From the NCBI GenBank assembly GCA_004299215.1, contig SCTD01000459.1, positions 1-6,057 on the forward strand: a stretch of DNA of 6,057 bases, in the 5' to 3' direction. The translations under genes were made by a program, and so were the position numbers. Below the pieces are notes generated by a model that saw nothing but the letters and a program-made list of their open reading frames with translations, was not told the origin of the DNA and made no database searches. Below are positions 1 through 4,398 of the stretch, piece by piece. The first letter of the stretch is position 1, and every line of letters begins with the position of its first letter. The stretch is from Frankiales bacterium (GTDB taxonomy: Bacteria; Actinomycetota; Actinomycetes; Mycobacteriales; SCTD01).

Positions 1-219
1 CTCTCGGCATGAGCGAGAGGCCCGCCGACCAGGACACCCCCGGCACCGCCAGTCACGACCCGGACCGCCCGGCCGCGCTCGGGTGCTCCGCGGGGAGGTC
101 CTCGCTGCGCGGCGACCACCCCGTCGCCATGAACTCCAGCAGCGCGGCCGGGCGGTCCGGGTCGTGACTGGCGGTGCCGGGGGTGTCCTGGTCGGCGGGC
201 CTCTCGCTCATGCCGAGAG
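1..219. repeat. Perfect 79-bp inverted repeat with 61-nt centre (likely fold-back at contig end)
   Basis: Positions 1-79 are the exact reverse complement of 141-219; base i pairs with base 220-i without mismatch. Pairing stops at 80/140, where both bases are C, and on the left it is cut by the window edge. The 61-nt centre (80-140) reads in frame with the minus-strand start at 211 and gives plausible protein there, so the 141-219 copy looks native and the 1-79 copy looks added. A long perfect palindrome inside a gene's first codons at a sequence end is typical of an amplification or assembly fold-back. A real hairpin or inverted duplication cannot be excluded from this window. Confidence 0.93.
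53..211 (-). CDS. Truncated N-terminal fragment of a CDS, possibly aminopeptidase P family (native part 80-211)
   Basis: ATG at 211 opens a minus-strand frame 17 nt beyond the stop of the enoyl-CoA hydratase-family gene. Its first 44 codons (211 down to 80) look native: a hydrophilic, Asp/Pro-rich leader (MSERPADQDTPGT) followed by LLEFMATGWSPR and an acidic PAEHP stretch. From 79 downward the sequence is the mirror copy of the gene's own start, giving eight meaningless codons and a TGA at 53-55, so the frame is broken by the palindrome and the real C-terminus is missing. The F-M-x-x-G-W pattern after a short polar leader resembles the N-terminus of actinobacterial Xaa-Pro aminopeptidases, which cleave residues preceding proline. 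This is recall of a weak similarity; no catalytic region is present. There is no Shine-Dalgarno sequence; TACCCT lies 6 nt before the ATG. Confidence 0.5.
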   Translation of the reverse strand: MSERPADQDTPGTASHDPDRPAALLEFMATGWSPRSEDLPAEHPSAAGRSGS

Positions 220-223
220 GGTA
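218..223 (-). promoter_or_regulatory. Candidate -10 (TACCCT) for a leaderless start at 211
   Basis: On the minus strand TACCCT is followed by 6 nt and then the ATG at 211. It matches the TANNNT -10 pattern common in actinobacteria and would place transcription initiation at or next to the start codon. No purine-rich ribosome binding site is seen. It lies in the short gap after the preceding gene's stop (228-230), so the downstream gene may have its own promoter in addition to read-through. No -35 was recognised. Confidence 0.4.
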
Positions 224-227
224 AGCC

Positions 228-1001
228 TCAGCGCCCCTTCCACTCAGGGGTCCGCTTCTGCAGGAACGCGCCGACGCCCTCGGCGGCGTCCTCGGTGGTG
301 TTGAGCAGCGACAGCTGGGCCTGCATGGCCTCGAGCCCGGGGGCGAGCGTGGTCTCCATCGCGGCGTGGAACGCCGCCTTGCCGAGGCGTACGGCCACCG
401 GCGGCTTGCCGGCCAGCGCCGTCACGAGCGCGTCGGTCTCGGCGCGCAGGTCCGCGGCCGGCACGACCCGGGACAGCAACCCCATCTCCAGCGCCTCGCG
501 GGCCGGCACGCGCCGGGCCGACAGCATCATCTCCATCGCCCGCTTGGGACTCACGTGCCGGCCGAGCAGCGCGCTGACCATGAACGGCCAGAGACCGAGG
601 TCGACCTCGGGCAGCCCGAAGGCGGCGTCGTCGGCCGCGATGACCAGGTCGCAGCCGAGGACCAGGCCGACCCCGCCCGCCAGGCAGAGGCCCTGGACGG
701 CGGCGACGACCGGGACCGGGCAGGCCCGCATCGCCAGGACGACCTCGCGCAGCAGCCCGCGCCCCTCGTGCACCTCCAGCCCGGTGGCGTCCGGTGCCAT
801 CTGCACCAGGTCGGCGCCCGAGCAGAAGACGCGGTCACCCGCGCTGGTGATGAGCACGACCCGCGCCTCACCCGGCTCCCGGAGAGCCGCCAGCATCGGC
901 CGCAGCACGTCCCCGGACAGCGCGTTGCGCTTGGGCTCGCGGTCGATGTGCAGGCGGAGGACGCCACGCTCGGAGGTGACCTGCAGGTCGCTGTCGGACA
1001 T
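228..1001 (-). CDS. Enoyl-CoA hydratase/isomerase family (crotonase fold) protein
   Basis: A 257-residue protein, the normal length for single-domain crotonase-fold enzymes, which act on acyl-CoA thioesters in the cytoplasm. It shows the family landmarks: an N-terminal LHIDREPKRNAL segment (17-28), the first oxyanion-hole segment FCSGADL (59-65), the second at QGLCLAGGVG (103-112) followed by CDLVIA (117-122), then FGLPEVDLGLWP (128-139) and EMGLLSRVVP near 172-181. The glutamate equivalent to Glu164 of rat mitochondrial hydratase is kept (E132), but the Glu144 position is glycine (G112). Classical hydration of 2-enoyl-CoA uses both acids, while isomerases of this superfamily can work with the E164 equivalent alone, so the exact reaction is open. 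The ATG at 1001 is chosen because upstream in-frame sequence is Arg/Pro-rich antisense of the divergent gene. Its stop lies 16 nt before the next minus-strand gene. Confidence 0.92.
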   Translation of the reverse strand: MSDSDLQVTSERGVLRLHIDREPKRNALSGDVLRPMLAALREPGEARVVLITSAGDRVFCSGADLVQMAPDATGLEVHEGRGLLREVVLAMRACPVPVVAAVQGLCLAGGVGLVLGCDLVIAADDAAFGLPEVDLGLWPFMVSALLGRHVSPKRAMEMMLSARRVPAREALEMGLLSRVVPAADLRAETDALVTALAGKPPVAVRLGKAAFHAAMETTLAPGLEAMQAQLSLLNTTEDAAEGVGAFLQKRTPEWKGR

Positions 1002-1008
1002 GTCGGCG

Positions 1009-1014
1009 AGACTA
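1009..1014 (-). promoter_or_regulatory. Candidate -10 (TAGTCT) for leaderless enoyl-CoA hydratase-family gene
   Basis: On the minus strand TAGTCT is separated by 7 nt from the ATG at 1001, the spacing expected when transcription starts at the first base of the start codon. No Shine-Dalgarno sequence is visible. The whole divergent gap to the GTG at 1020 is only 18 nt, so a conventional leader would have to begin inside the neighbouring gene. No convincing -35 was found. Confidence 0.4.
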
Positions 1015-1019
1015 GCCAC

Positions 1020-1676
1020 GTGTCTCTCGCCGTCCTCGTGCTGGCCGCCGCCCTGGCGATCGGCTGGGCGCGCGGCGGGAGCCTCGACCGGCTGGGCGGG
1101 CTGCCGATGCGGTCCCGCCGGCTGGTCGTCGTCGCGCTCGCCGGCCAGCTCGTCGGCGCCGTCGTGGGGGGTCCGGTCTACCCGGTCGGGCTCGCGGCGT
1201 CGGCGCTGCTCGTGGCGTGGTTCCTCGTCCGCAACCGCGGGATCCGGGGCACCGGGCTCGTCGCGCTGGGGCTGGTCGCCAACGCGCTGGTCGTCGTCGC
1301 GAACGGCGCGATGCCCGTCTCCGCCGAGGCGGCCGGCCGGGCGGGCGTGGGCATCGGCGACCTGCTCGTCGGCGACGACGGCCGGCACGAGCTGGCGGAC
1401 CGCGCCACGCGGCTGCGCCCGCTCGGCGACGAGATCCCCGTGCCCCTGCCGCTGCGGCCGGAGGTCGTCAGCATCGGCGACGTGCTCGTCGCCGCCGGGC
1501 TCGGTCAGCTCGTGACGCTCGGCATGGTCGCGGGGACGCCGCAGGGGCGGCCCCGCGGTGCGGTGCCGCCCCTGCCGACGTGGACGTCGGCCACTAGGCC
1601 GTCGTCGACTCCTTCTTCTGCTTCGACGTCGTCGCGCCCTCGACGACCTTCGCGGACTCGCCCCGAGCCGTCGTGA
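1020..1676 (+). CDS. DUF5317 family membrane protein
   Basis: A 218-residue protein read from a GTG at 1020, which immediately precedes a hydrophobic first helix (SLAVLVLAAALAIGW, residues 2-16). Three further hydrophobic stretches follow: about 35-52, 56-70 and 80-95, with a last one near 150-171. The DUF5317 signature is clear: R-N-R-G-I-R-G-T-G (71-79), VANGAMPVS (93-101), a TRLRPLGDEIPVPLP segment (130-144) and VVSIGDVLVAAG (149-160). Members are integral membrane proteins of unknown function, common in actinobacteria and some Firmicutes. The core ends near residue 171; the remaining ~45 residues are Pro/Ser/Arg-rich, and the last 27 codons lie antisense over the 3' end of hsp20 (83-bp overlap). 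A frame error near the end is possible, since a TAG in another frame sits exactly at 1595-1597. The start could lie slightly elsewhere; the divergent gap is 18 nt. Confidence 0.82.
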   Translation: MSLAVLVLAAALAIGWARGGSLDRLGGLPMRSRRLVVVALAGQLVGAVVGGPVYPVGLAASALLVAWFLVRNRGIRGTGLVALGLVANALVVVANGAMPVSAEAAGRAGVGIGDLLVGDDGRHELADRATRLRPLGDEIPVPLPLRPEVVSIGDVLVAAGLGQLVTLGMVAGTPQGRPRGAVPPLPTWTSATRPSSTPSSASTSSRPRRPSRTRPEPS

Positions 1677-2115
1677 TGGGCACCCGCACCGTGGCCGGCT
1701 CGGGCTGGACGACGCCGCGGACGCGCACGTCGAGGAGACCGGCGTCGTACGTCGCCTCGACCTGCTCGGGCGAGACGCCCGGCGGCAGCGCGAACTCCCG
1801 GCGGAACTGGCCGTAGCGCAGCTCGCGCACCAGGACGCCCTCGGCCTGCTCGCTGCGCTCGTCGCGCCGCTCGCCGCTGATGATCAGCTTGCCGCGGTCG
1901 ACCTCGATGGCGACGTCGCGCTCGACGTCGACGCCCGGCAGCTCCACGCGCACCACCACGTCCGCGCCGTCGCGGGCGACCTCGACGGCGGGCACGAAGC
2001 CGGCCATCGCCGGCGCCTTCTCACGACCGGCCGCCCAGCCGCGGCGGACCAGCTCGTCGAACTCGCGGTCCATGCGGGCGAGCACGGTGAAGGGATCGAA
2101 CCTCTGGACCTGCAT
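1594..2115 (-). CDS. hsp20: Hsp20/alpha-crystallin family small heat-shock protein
   Basis: A 173-residue ATP-independent holdase of the cytoplasm, expected to form oligomers that bind unfolding proteins. An N-terminal arm (MQVQRFDPFTVLARMDREFD) precedes an alpha-crystallin domain at about 41-135, starting FVPAVEVARDGADVVVRVEL. It includes LIISGERR (77-84), the FRREFALPPGV strand (104-114) and the conserved A-x-x-x-x-G-x-L segment ending YDAGLLDVRV (123-132). VRVPI (143-147) fits the C-terminal I/V-x-I/V anchor. The tail is Lys/Ser/Thr-rich. ATG at 2115 is fixed by AGGAGG 7 nt upstream and by the family N-terminus. A promoter and HAIR-like operator lie just upstream, implying HspR repression. 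Its 3' end overlaps the convergent DUF5317 reading frame. Confidence 0.95.
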   Translation of the reverse strand: MQVQRFDPFTVLARMDREFDELVRRGWAAGREKAPAMAGFVPAVEVARDGADVVVRVELPGVDVERDVAIEVDRGKLIISGERRDERSEQAEGVLVRELRYGQFRREFALPPGVSPEQVEATYDAGLLDVRVRGVVQPEPATVRVPITTARGESAKVVEGATTSKQKKESTTA

Positions 2116-2146
2116 CGTCGTACCTCCTGCTGCACTGCTCAACTGA

Positions 2147-2167
2147 CTTGAGCGCCCTGCGCTCATG
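2147..2167. promoter_or_regulatory. HAIR-like HspR operator upstream of hsp20
   Basis: CTTGAGC - 7 nt - GCTCATG. The described HAIR consensus for the actinobacterial repressor HspR is CTTGAGT-N7-ACTCAAG. The spacing is exact and the T-to-C change in the left arm is matched by the complementary change in the right arm; only one outer base breaks symmetry. It spans the predicted hsp20 transcription start (about 2165 on the minus strand), so a bound repressor would block initiation. The left half-site also forms a second palindrome with sequence on its left, GCTCAA-N5-TTGAGC (2137-2153), giving three half-sites in a row. The match is by eye; binding is inferred. Confidence 0.68.
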
Positions 2168-2176
2168 GCCCATTGT
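2148..2176 (+). promoter_or_regulatory. Weak candidate promoter for bL37 (TTGAGC-N17-CATTGT)
   Basis: TTGAGC (2148-2153) and CATTGT (2171-2176) are spaced 17 nt, pointing toward the bL37 gene, with a start near 2183 and a leader of about 32 nt carrying GAGGAGG. The -10 match is poor (3 of 6). If used, its -35 would be the left half of the HAIR-like operator and its -10 would be the same base pairs as the hsp20 -10 read on the other strand, so the two promoters would compete. Confidence 0.3.
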
Positions 2177-2201
2177 GTGCAACCCTGGTGGCCGCCGTCA
2201 A
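2172..2201 (-). promoter_or_regulatory. hsp20 promoter (-35 TTGACG, -10 CACAAT)
   Basis: On the minus strand TTGACG (2196-2201) and CACAAT (2172-2177) are separated by 18 nt, giving five and four matches to the housekeeping hexamers. Predicted initiation is near 2165, inside the HAIR-like operator, leaving a leader of about 50 nt that ends in AGGAGG before the hsp20 ATG. The -35 overlaps the region just upstream of the bL37 ribosome binding site on the other strand. Confidence 0.55.
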
Positions 2202-2214
2202 GAGGAGGACCACC

Positions 2215-2289
2215 ATGGCCAAGCGAGGACGCAAGCGCCGCGCGCGCAAGAAGAGCGCCGCCAACCACGGCAAGCGCCCGAACGCCTAG
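2215..2289 (+). CDS. 50S ribosomal protein bL37
   Basis: A 24-residue, extremely basic peptide starting MAKRGRKRR and ending ANHGKRPNA. Length, the MAKR start and the NHGKRPN ending match bL37, the small actinobacterial large-subunit protein found in mycobacterial ribosome structures, where it sits in rRNA. Most of the chain is Lys/Arg, as expected for an rRNA-binding peptide. GAGGAGG (2202-2208) lies 6 nt before the ATG, one of the best ribosome binding sites here and fitting for a highly expressed protein. It is divergent from hsp20 and convergent with galE, whose stop is 18 nt beyond its own TAG. It is short enough to be missed by gene callers. Confidence 0.92.
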   Translation: MAKRGRKRRARKKSAANHGKRPNA

Positions 2290-2307
2290 CAGCGCACGCC
2301 ACTGTCT

Positions 2308-3270
2308 CTAGGGGTGGCGCAGCTGCCAGCCGGCCCAGGCGCTGTCCACCATGGCGGTCAGGTCGTGCCGGGCGGTGAAGCCCAGCCCCTCGCGGATCCG
2401 GCGGACGTCGGCGACGATGCGCGCCGGGTCCCCGGGCCGCCGGTCGACGACGTCGGGGGTGGTGTCCCGCCCGGTGACCTCGCCGATCACCCGCAGCACG
2501 TCGAGCACGGAGCTGCCCTCGCCGCGGCCAATGTTGTAGGTCGCACCCGTCGCGCCGGACTCGAGCGCGCGCGCCGCCACCCGGTGGGCGTCGGCGATGT
2601 CGGCGACGTGCACGTAGTCGCGCACGCAGGTGCCGTCCGGGGTCGGGTAGTCGCCGCCGAACACCCGCGGCCGCCGGCCGGCCTGCAAGCGCTCGAAGAC
2701 CATCGGGATGAGGTTGAAGACGCCGACGTCGCCGAGCTCGGGCGTGGCCGCGCCCGCGACGTTGAAGTAGCGCAGGTTCAGCACCCGGATCCCGTACGCC
2801 CGCTCGCAGTGGCGGAGCAGCCACTCCCCCACCAGCTTGCTCTCGCCGTAGGGCGACAGCGGCGCCGTCCGCGTCTCCTCGTCGACCAGGTCGACGTCGG
2901 GCAGGCCGTAGGTCGCGGCGCTCGAGGAGAACACCACCTTGTCCACGCCGGCATCTCGACAGGAGTCGAGCAGGGCGACCAGGCCTTCGACGTTCTCGCG
3001 GTAGTAGAGCAGCGGGTCGGCCATCGACTCGCCCACCTGCTTCTTGGCGGCGATGTGCACGACGCCGTCGACCCGGTGCTCGGTGAGCGCGCCCGCGACC
3101 AGCCGGCGGTCCAGCACGCTGCCCTGCACGAACGGAGTCCGGGGCGGCACGCGGGAGGCCGCGCCGGTCGACAGGTCGTCCAGCACGACGACCTCCGCCC
3201 CGTCGGCGAGCAGGGAGCGGACGACGTGCGCCCCGATGTAGCCGGCGCCACCGGTCACCAGCCAGGTCAT
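2308..3270 (-). CDS. galE: UDP-glucose 4-epimerase
   Basis: A 320-residue short-chain dehydrogenase/reductase-type epimerase that interconverts UDP-glucose and UDP-galactose using bound NAD, supplying galactose for cell-envelope glycans or entering the Leloir pathway. The NAD-binding TGGAGYIG lies at 6-13, the acidic end of beta-2 at LDDLS (30-34), the catalytic serine region FSSSAATYG at 114-122, and the YxxxK pair at Y141/K145 (YGESK). Other family blocks are RYFNVAGA (167-174), FGGDYPTPDG (204-213), RDYVHVADIA (217-226) and YNIGRGEG (245-252). All key residues are present and the length is normal. The start ATG at 3270 directly precedes the Rossmann motif; the ribosome binding site is weak. 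It begins 14 nt after the rsrA stop on the same strand, so it probably shares the sigR-rsrA transcript. Close relatives act on other UDP-sugars, so substrate is not certain. Confidence 0.93.
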   Translation of the reverse strand: MTWLVTGGAGYIGAHVVRSLLADGAEVVVLDDLSTGAASRVPPRTPFVQGSVLDRRLVAGALTEHRVDGVVHIAAKKQVGESMADPLLYYRENVEGLVALLDSCRDAGVDKVVFSSSAATYGLPDVDLVDEETRTAPLSPYGESKLVGEWLLRHCERAYGIRVLNLRYFNVAGAATPELGDVGVFNLIPMVFERLQAGRRPRVFGGDYPTPDGTCVRDYVHVADIADAHRVAARALESGATGATYNIGRGEGSSVLDVLRVIGEVTGRDTTPDVVDRRPGDPARIVADVRRIREGLGFTARHDLTAMVDSAWAGWQLRHP

Positions 3271-3284
3271 GCCGGGAACCCTAG

Positions 3285-3569
3285 CTACTCGGCGCGGTAC
3301 TCCACGTTCTCGATCTCCAGGCGCACCTGCTGGATGCGCACCAGCACGCGCTCGCGCAGGTCGGTCGGGGCGGGGTCGCTGCCGCAGCAGCGGGCGACCA
3401 GCGACTTGACCGCCTGCTCCAGGCCGTACTGCCGCAGGCACGGCGCGCACTCGTCGAGGTGGATCCGGACGTGCTCGTGGGTGTGCGCGTCGTCCTCGCC
3501 GTCGAGGTAGAGGTAGACGGCCTCCAGGACCTCGCTGCAGGGGGTCTCGTGCGGGTCGCCACAGCTCAT
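3285..3569 (-). CDS. rsrA: Mycothiol-system anti-sigma factor RsrA (zinc-binding, redox-sensing)
   Basis: A 94-residue anti-sigma factor of the ZAS family that holds SigR inactive in the reduced state and releases it when its thiols oxidise to disulfides, with loss of zinc. The H-x3-C-x2-C motif is H37, C41, C44. Cysteines also occur at 3, 11, 61 and 62. These positions coincide with the Cys/His set I recall for Streptomyces coelicolor RsrA, including the near-identical MSCGDPHET start, so the redox switch appears intact. The ATG at 3569 overlaps the sigR stop as ATGA, giving translational coupling and balanced production with its target. galE follows after 14 nt. The acidic helical C-terminal tail (VRLEIENVEYRAE) is typical of the family. 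Confidence 0.95.
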   Translation of the reverse strand: MSCGDPHETPCSEVLEAVYLYLDGEDDAHTHEHVRIHLDECAPCLRQYGLEQAVKSLVARCCGSDPAPTDLRERVLVRIQQVRLEIENVEYRAE

Positions 3570-4177
3570 GAGGTGGCCTCCTCCGTGCCCGTCCCTGCCT
3601 TGACCAGGCCCCGCTCCACCGCGTAGTCGGCCAGCAGCACCCGCAGGCCGCGCCGGCCGCGGTGCAGCCGGCTCATGACGGTGCCGATCGGAGTGCCCAT
3701 GATCTCGGCGATCTCCTTGTAGGCGAAGCCCTCCACGTCGGCGAGGTAGACCGCCATCCGGAAGTCCTCGGGCAGCGCCTGCAGGGCCTCCTTGACGTCG
3801 GAGTCCGGGAGGTGGTCCAGCGCCTCCATCTCGGCGCTGCGCAGACCGGTGGAGGTGTGCGCCTCGGCCGCGGCGATCTGCCAGTCGGTGATCTCGTCGG
3901 TCGGGCTCTGCTGCGGCTGGCGCTGCTTCTTGCGGTAGGTGTTGATGAACGTGTTCGTGAGGATCCGGTAGAGCCAGGCCTTGAGGTTCGTGCCCTCCTG
4001 GAACTGGTGGAACGCCGCGAAGGCCTTGACGAAGGTCTCCTGGACCAGGTCCTCGGCGTCGGCCGGGTTGCGCGTCATGCGCAGCGCCGCGGAGTAGAGC
4101 TGGTCGAGGAAGGGCAGCGCGTCACGCTCGAACCGCGCCCGGCGCTGCTCGCTGGTCTCCTCGCTGACCTCGCCCAC
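3566..4177 (-). CDS. sigR: ECF sigma factor SigR/SigH (thiol-oxidative stress)
   Basis: A group IV (ECF) sigma factor controlling thiol-oxidative-stress genes such as thioredoxin and mycothiol systems. Read from GTG at 4177 it has 203 residues: region 2 at about 24-87, including ALRMTRNPADAEDLVQETF, then NLKAWLYRILTNTFI (core binding and -10 recognition). Region 4 at about 131-180 contains LPEDFRMAVYLADVEG and the helix-turn-helix with GTPIGTVMSRLHRGRR. These match S. coelicolor SigR and mycobacterial SigH closely. The GTG is preferred for the short form because GAGGAGG lies 7 nt upstream and homology begins just after it. The frame stays open to ATGs at 4309 and 4321, allowing a long isoform. 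The stop overlaps the rsrA start (ATGA). A SigR-type promoter upstream suggests autoregulation. Confidence 0.93.
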   Translation of the reverse strand: MGEVSEETSEQRRARFERDALPFLDQLYSAALRMTRNPADAEDLVQETFVKAFAAFHQFQEGTNLKAWLYRILTNTFINTYRKKQRQPQQSPTDEITDWQIAAAEAHTSTGLRSAEMEALDHLPDSDVKEALQALPEDFRMAVYLADVEGFAYKEIAEIMGTPIGTVMSRLHRGRRGLRVLLADYAVERGLVKAGTGTEEATS

Positions 4178-4182
4178 CTCCG

Positions 4183-4191
4183 CTCCTCCTC
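4183..4191 (-). promoter_or_regulatory. Strong internal ribosome binding site setting the short SigR start
   Basis: On the minus strand GAGGAGGAG, with AGGAGG centred 7 nt upstream of GTG at 4177, is a near-ideal anti-16S match inside the longer open frame. A site this strong at this spacing argues that the GTG is a genuine, probably main, start. Confidence 0.7.
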
Positions 4192-4239
4192 GTCCGGTGG
4201 CCTCGATCCGCACGGGGCGGACCACGACCTTCGGCACAG

Positions 4240-4245
4240 AGGGTA
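4240..4245 (-). promoter_or_regulatory. Possible internal -10 (TACCCT) for the short sigR transcript
   Basis: TACCCT on the minus strand would start transcription near 4233 and give a leader of about 56 nt ending in the GAGGAGG site for the short SigR. It is the same hexamer seen before the starts at 211 and 5669. No -35 resembling TTGACA was found at the usual spacing, so this remains tentative. Confidence 0.25.
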
Positions 4246-4330
4246 CGCGGGCGGCGAGAGAGCCCGCCGGGCCGGGAGCGGCCAGCGGTCCGAGGGCGCT
4301 TGCGGTCATCGGCACCTGCACGCTGGCTCG

Positions 4331-4358
4331 AACGCCGCCGGGTGCGCGGTCTGTTCCC
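4331..4358 (-). promoter_or_regulatory. SigR/SigH-type autoregulatory promoter (GGGAACA-N17-CGTT)
   Basis: On the minus strand GGGAACA (4352-4358) is followed after 17 nt by CGTT (4331-4334). This fits the mycobacterial SigH consensus GGGAAYA-N16/17-CGTT and the streptomycete SigR consensus GGAAT-N18/19-GTT, with C for T in the last base of GGAAT. Initiation is expected near 4325, a few bases before the upstream ATG codons of the long SigR frame. It implies positive autoregulation of the sigR-rsrA(-galE) transcript under thiol stress. Confidence 0.68.
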
Positions 4359-4385
4359 CGCCCGCCTCCTCAGTCGCCACCGACG

Positions 4386-4391
4386 TACGAT
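4386..4391 (+). promoter_or_regulatory. -10 element (TACGAT) of a leaderless DtxR-family gene
   Basis: TACGAT fits TANNNT and ends 7 nt before the ATG at 4399, so transcription would begin at about the A of the start codon. There is no Shine-Dalgarno sequence in the preceding 20 nt. No good -35 and no obvious inverted-repeat operator is visible in the 77-nt gap to the long sigR start. Confidence 0.5.
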
Positions 4392-4398
4392 CCCGCTC

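Larger units (their letters stand above)
4178..4321 (-). other. In-frame 48-residue N-terminal extension of SigR (possible long isoform SigR')
   Basis: The sigR frame continues upstream without a stop to ATG codons at 4309 and 4321, adding 44 or 48 residues before the internal GTG. The extension is Ala/Pro/Gly/Val-rich, without recognisable domain. In S. coelicolor a stress-induced upstream promoter yields a SigR' with an N-terminal extension of similar size that is unstable and gives negative feedback through Clp proteolysis. The arrangement here has the same layout, with a SigR-type promoter placed to start transcription just before these ATGs. No ribosome binding site precedes either ATG, so translation would be near-leaderless. 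Production of the long form is inferred. Confidence 0.55.

Noticed and set aside
9..167. Plus-strand frame beginning with the same 23 residues as the minus-strand gene at 211
   Set aside because: It is the mirror image of the native start created by the inverted repeat. After the arm it reads an unrelated, low-quality peptide and stops at 165-167; the minus-strand reading of the centre is the protein-like one.
1..219. Linear-replicon telomere or transposon terminal repeat
   Set aside because: A single palindrome inside a coding start, without transposase, target duplication or multiple short telomeric palindromes, is better explained as a fold-back.
366..1019. Long plus-strand upstream extension of the DUF5317 frame
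   Set aside because: It is antisense to the enoyl-CoA hydratase-family gene and Arg/Gln/His/Pro-rich without domain features; GC-rich antisense frames stay open by composition. The membrane protein's hydrophobic start begins at 1020.
2137..2167. CIRCE (HrcA) or RheA operator upstream of hsp20
   Set aside because: The sequence does not contain TTAGCACTC/GAGTGCTAA or TGTCATC/GATGACA; the HAIR geometry fits better.
2285..2312. CCTAG...CTAGG inverted repeat between the bL37 and galE stops, considered as a bidirectional terminator
   Set aside because: Only a 5-bp stem with an 18-nt loop made largely from the two TAG stop codons; no U-tract or GC-rich stem, so too weak to call.
2314..3510. 398-codon plus-strand open frame
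   Set aside because: It is fully antisense to galE and rsrA, with the His/Val/Pro/Arg-rich composition of a shadow frame and no recognisable motif.
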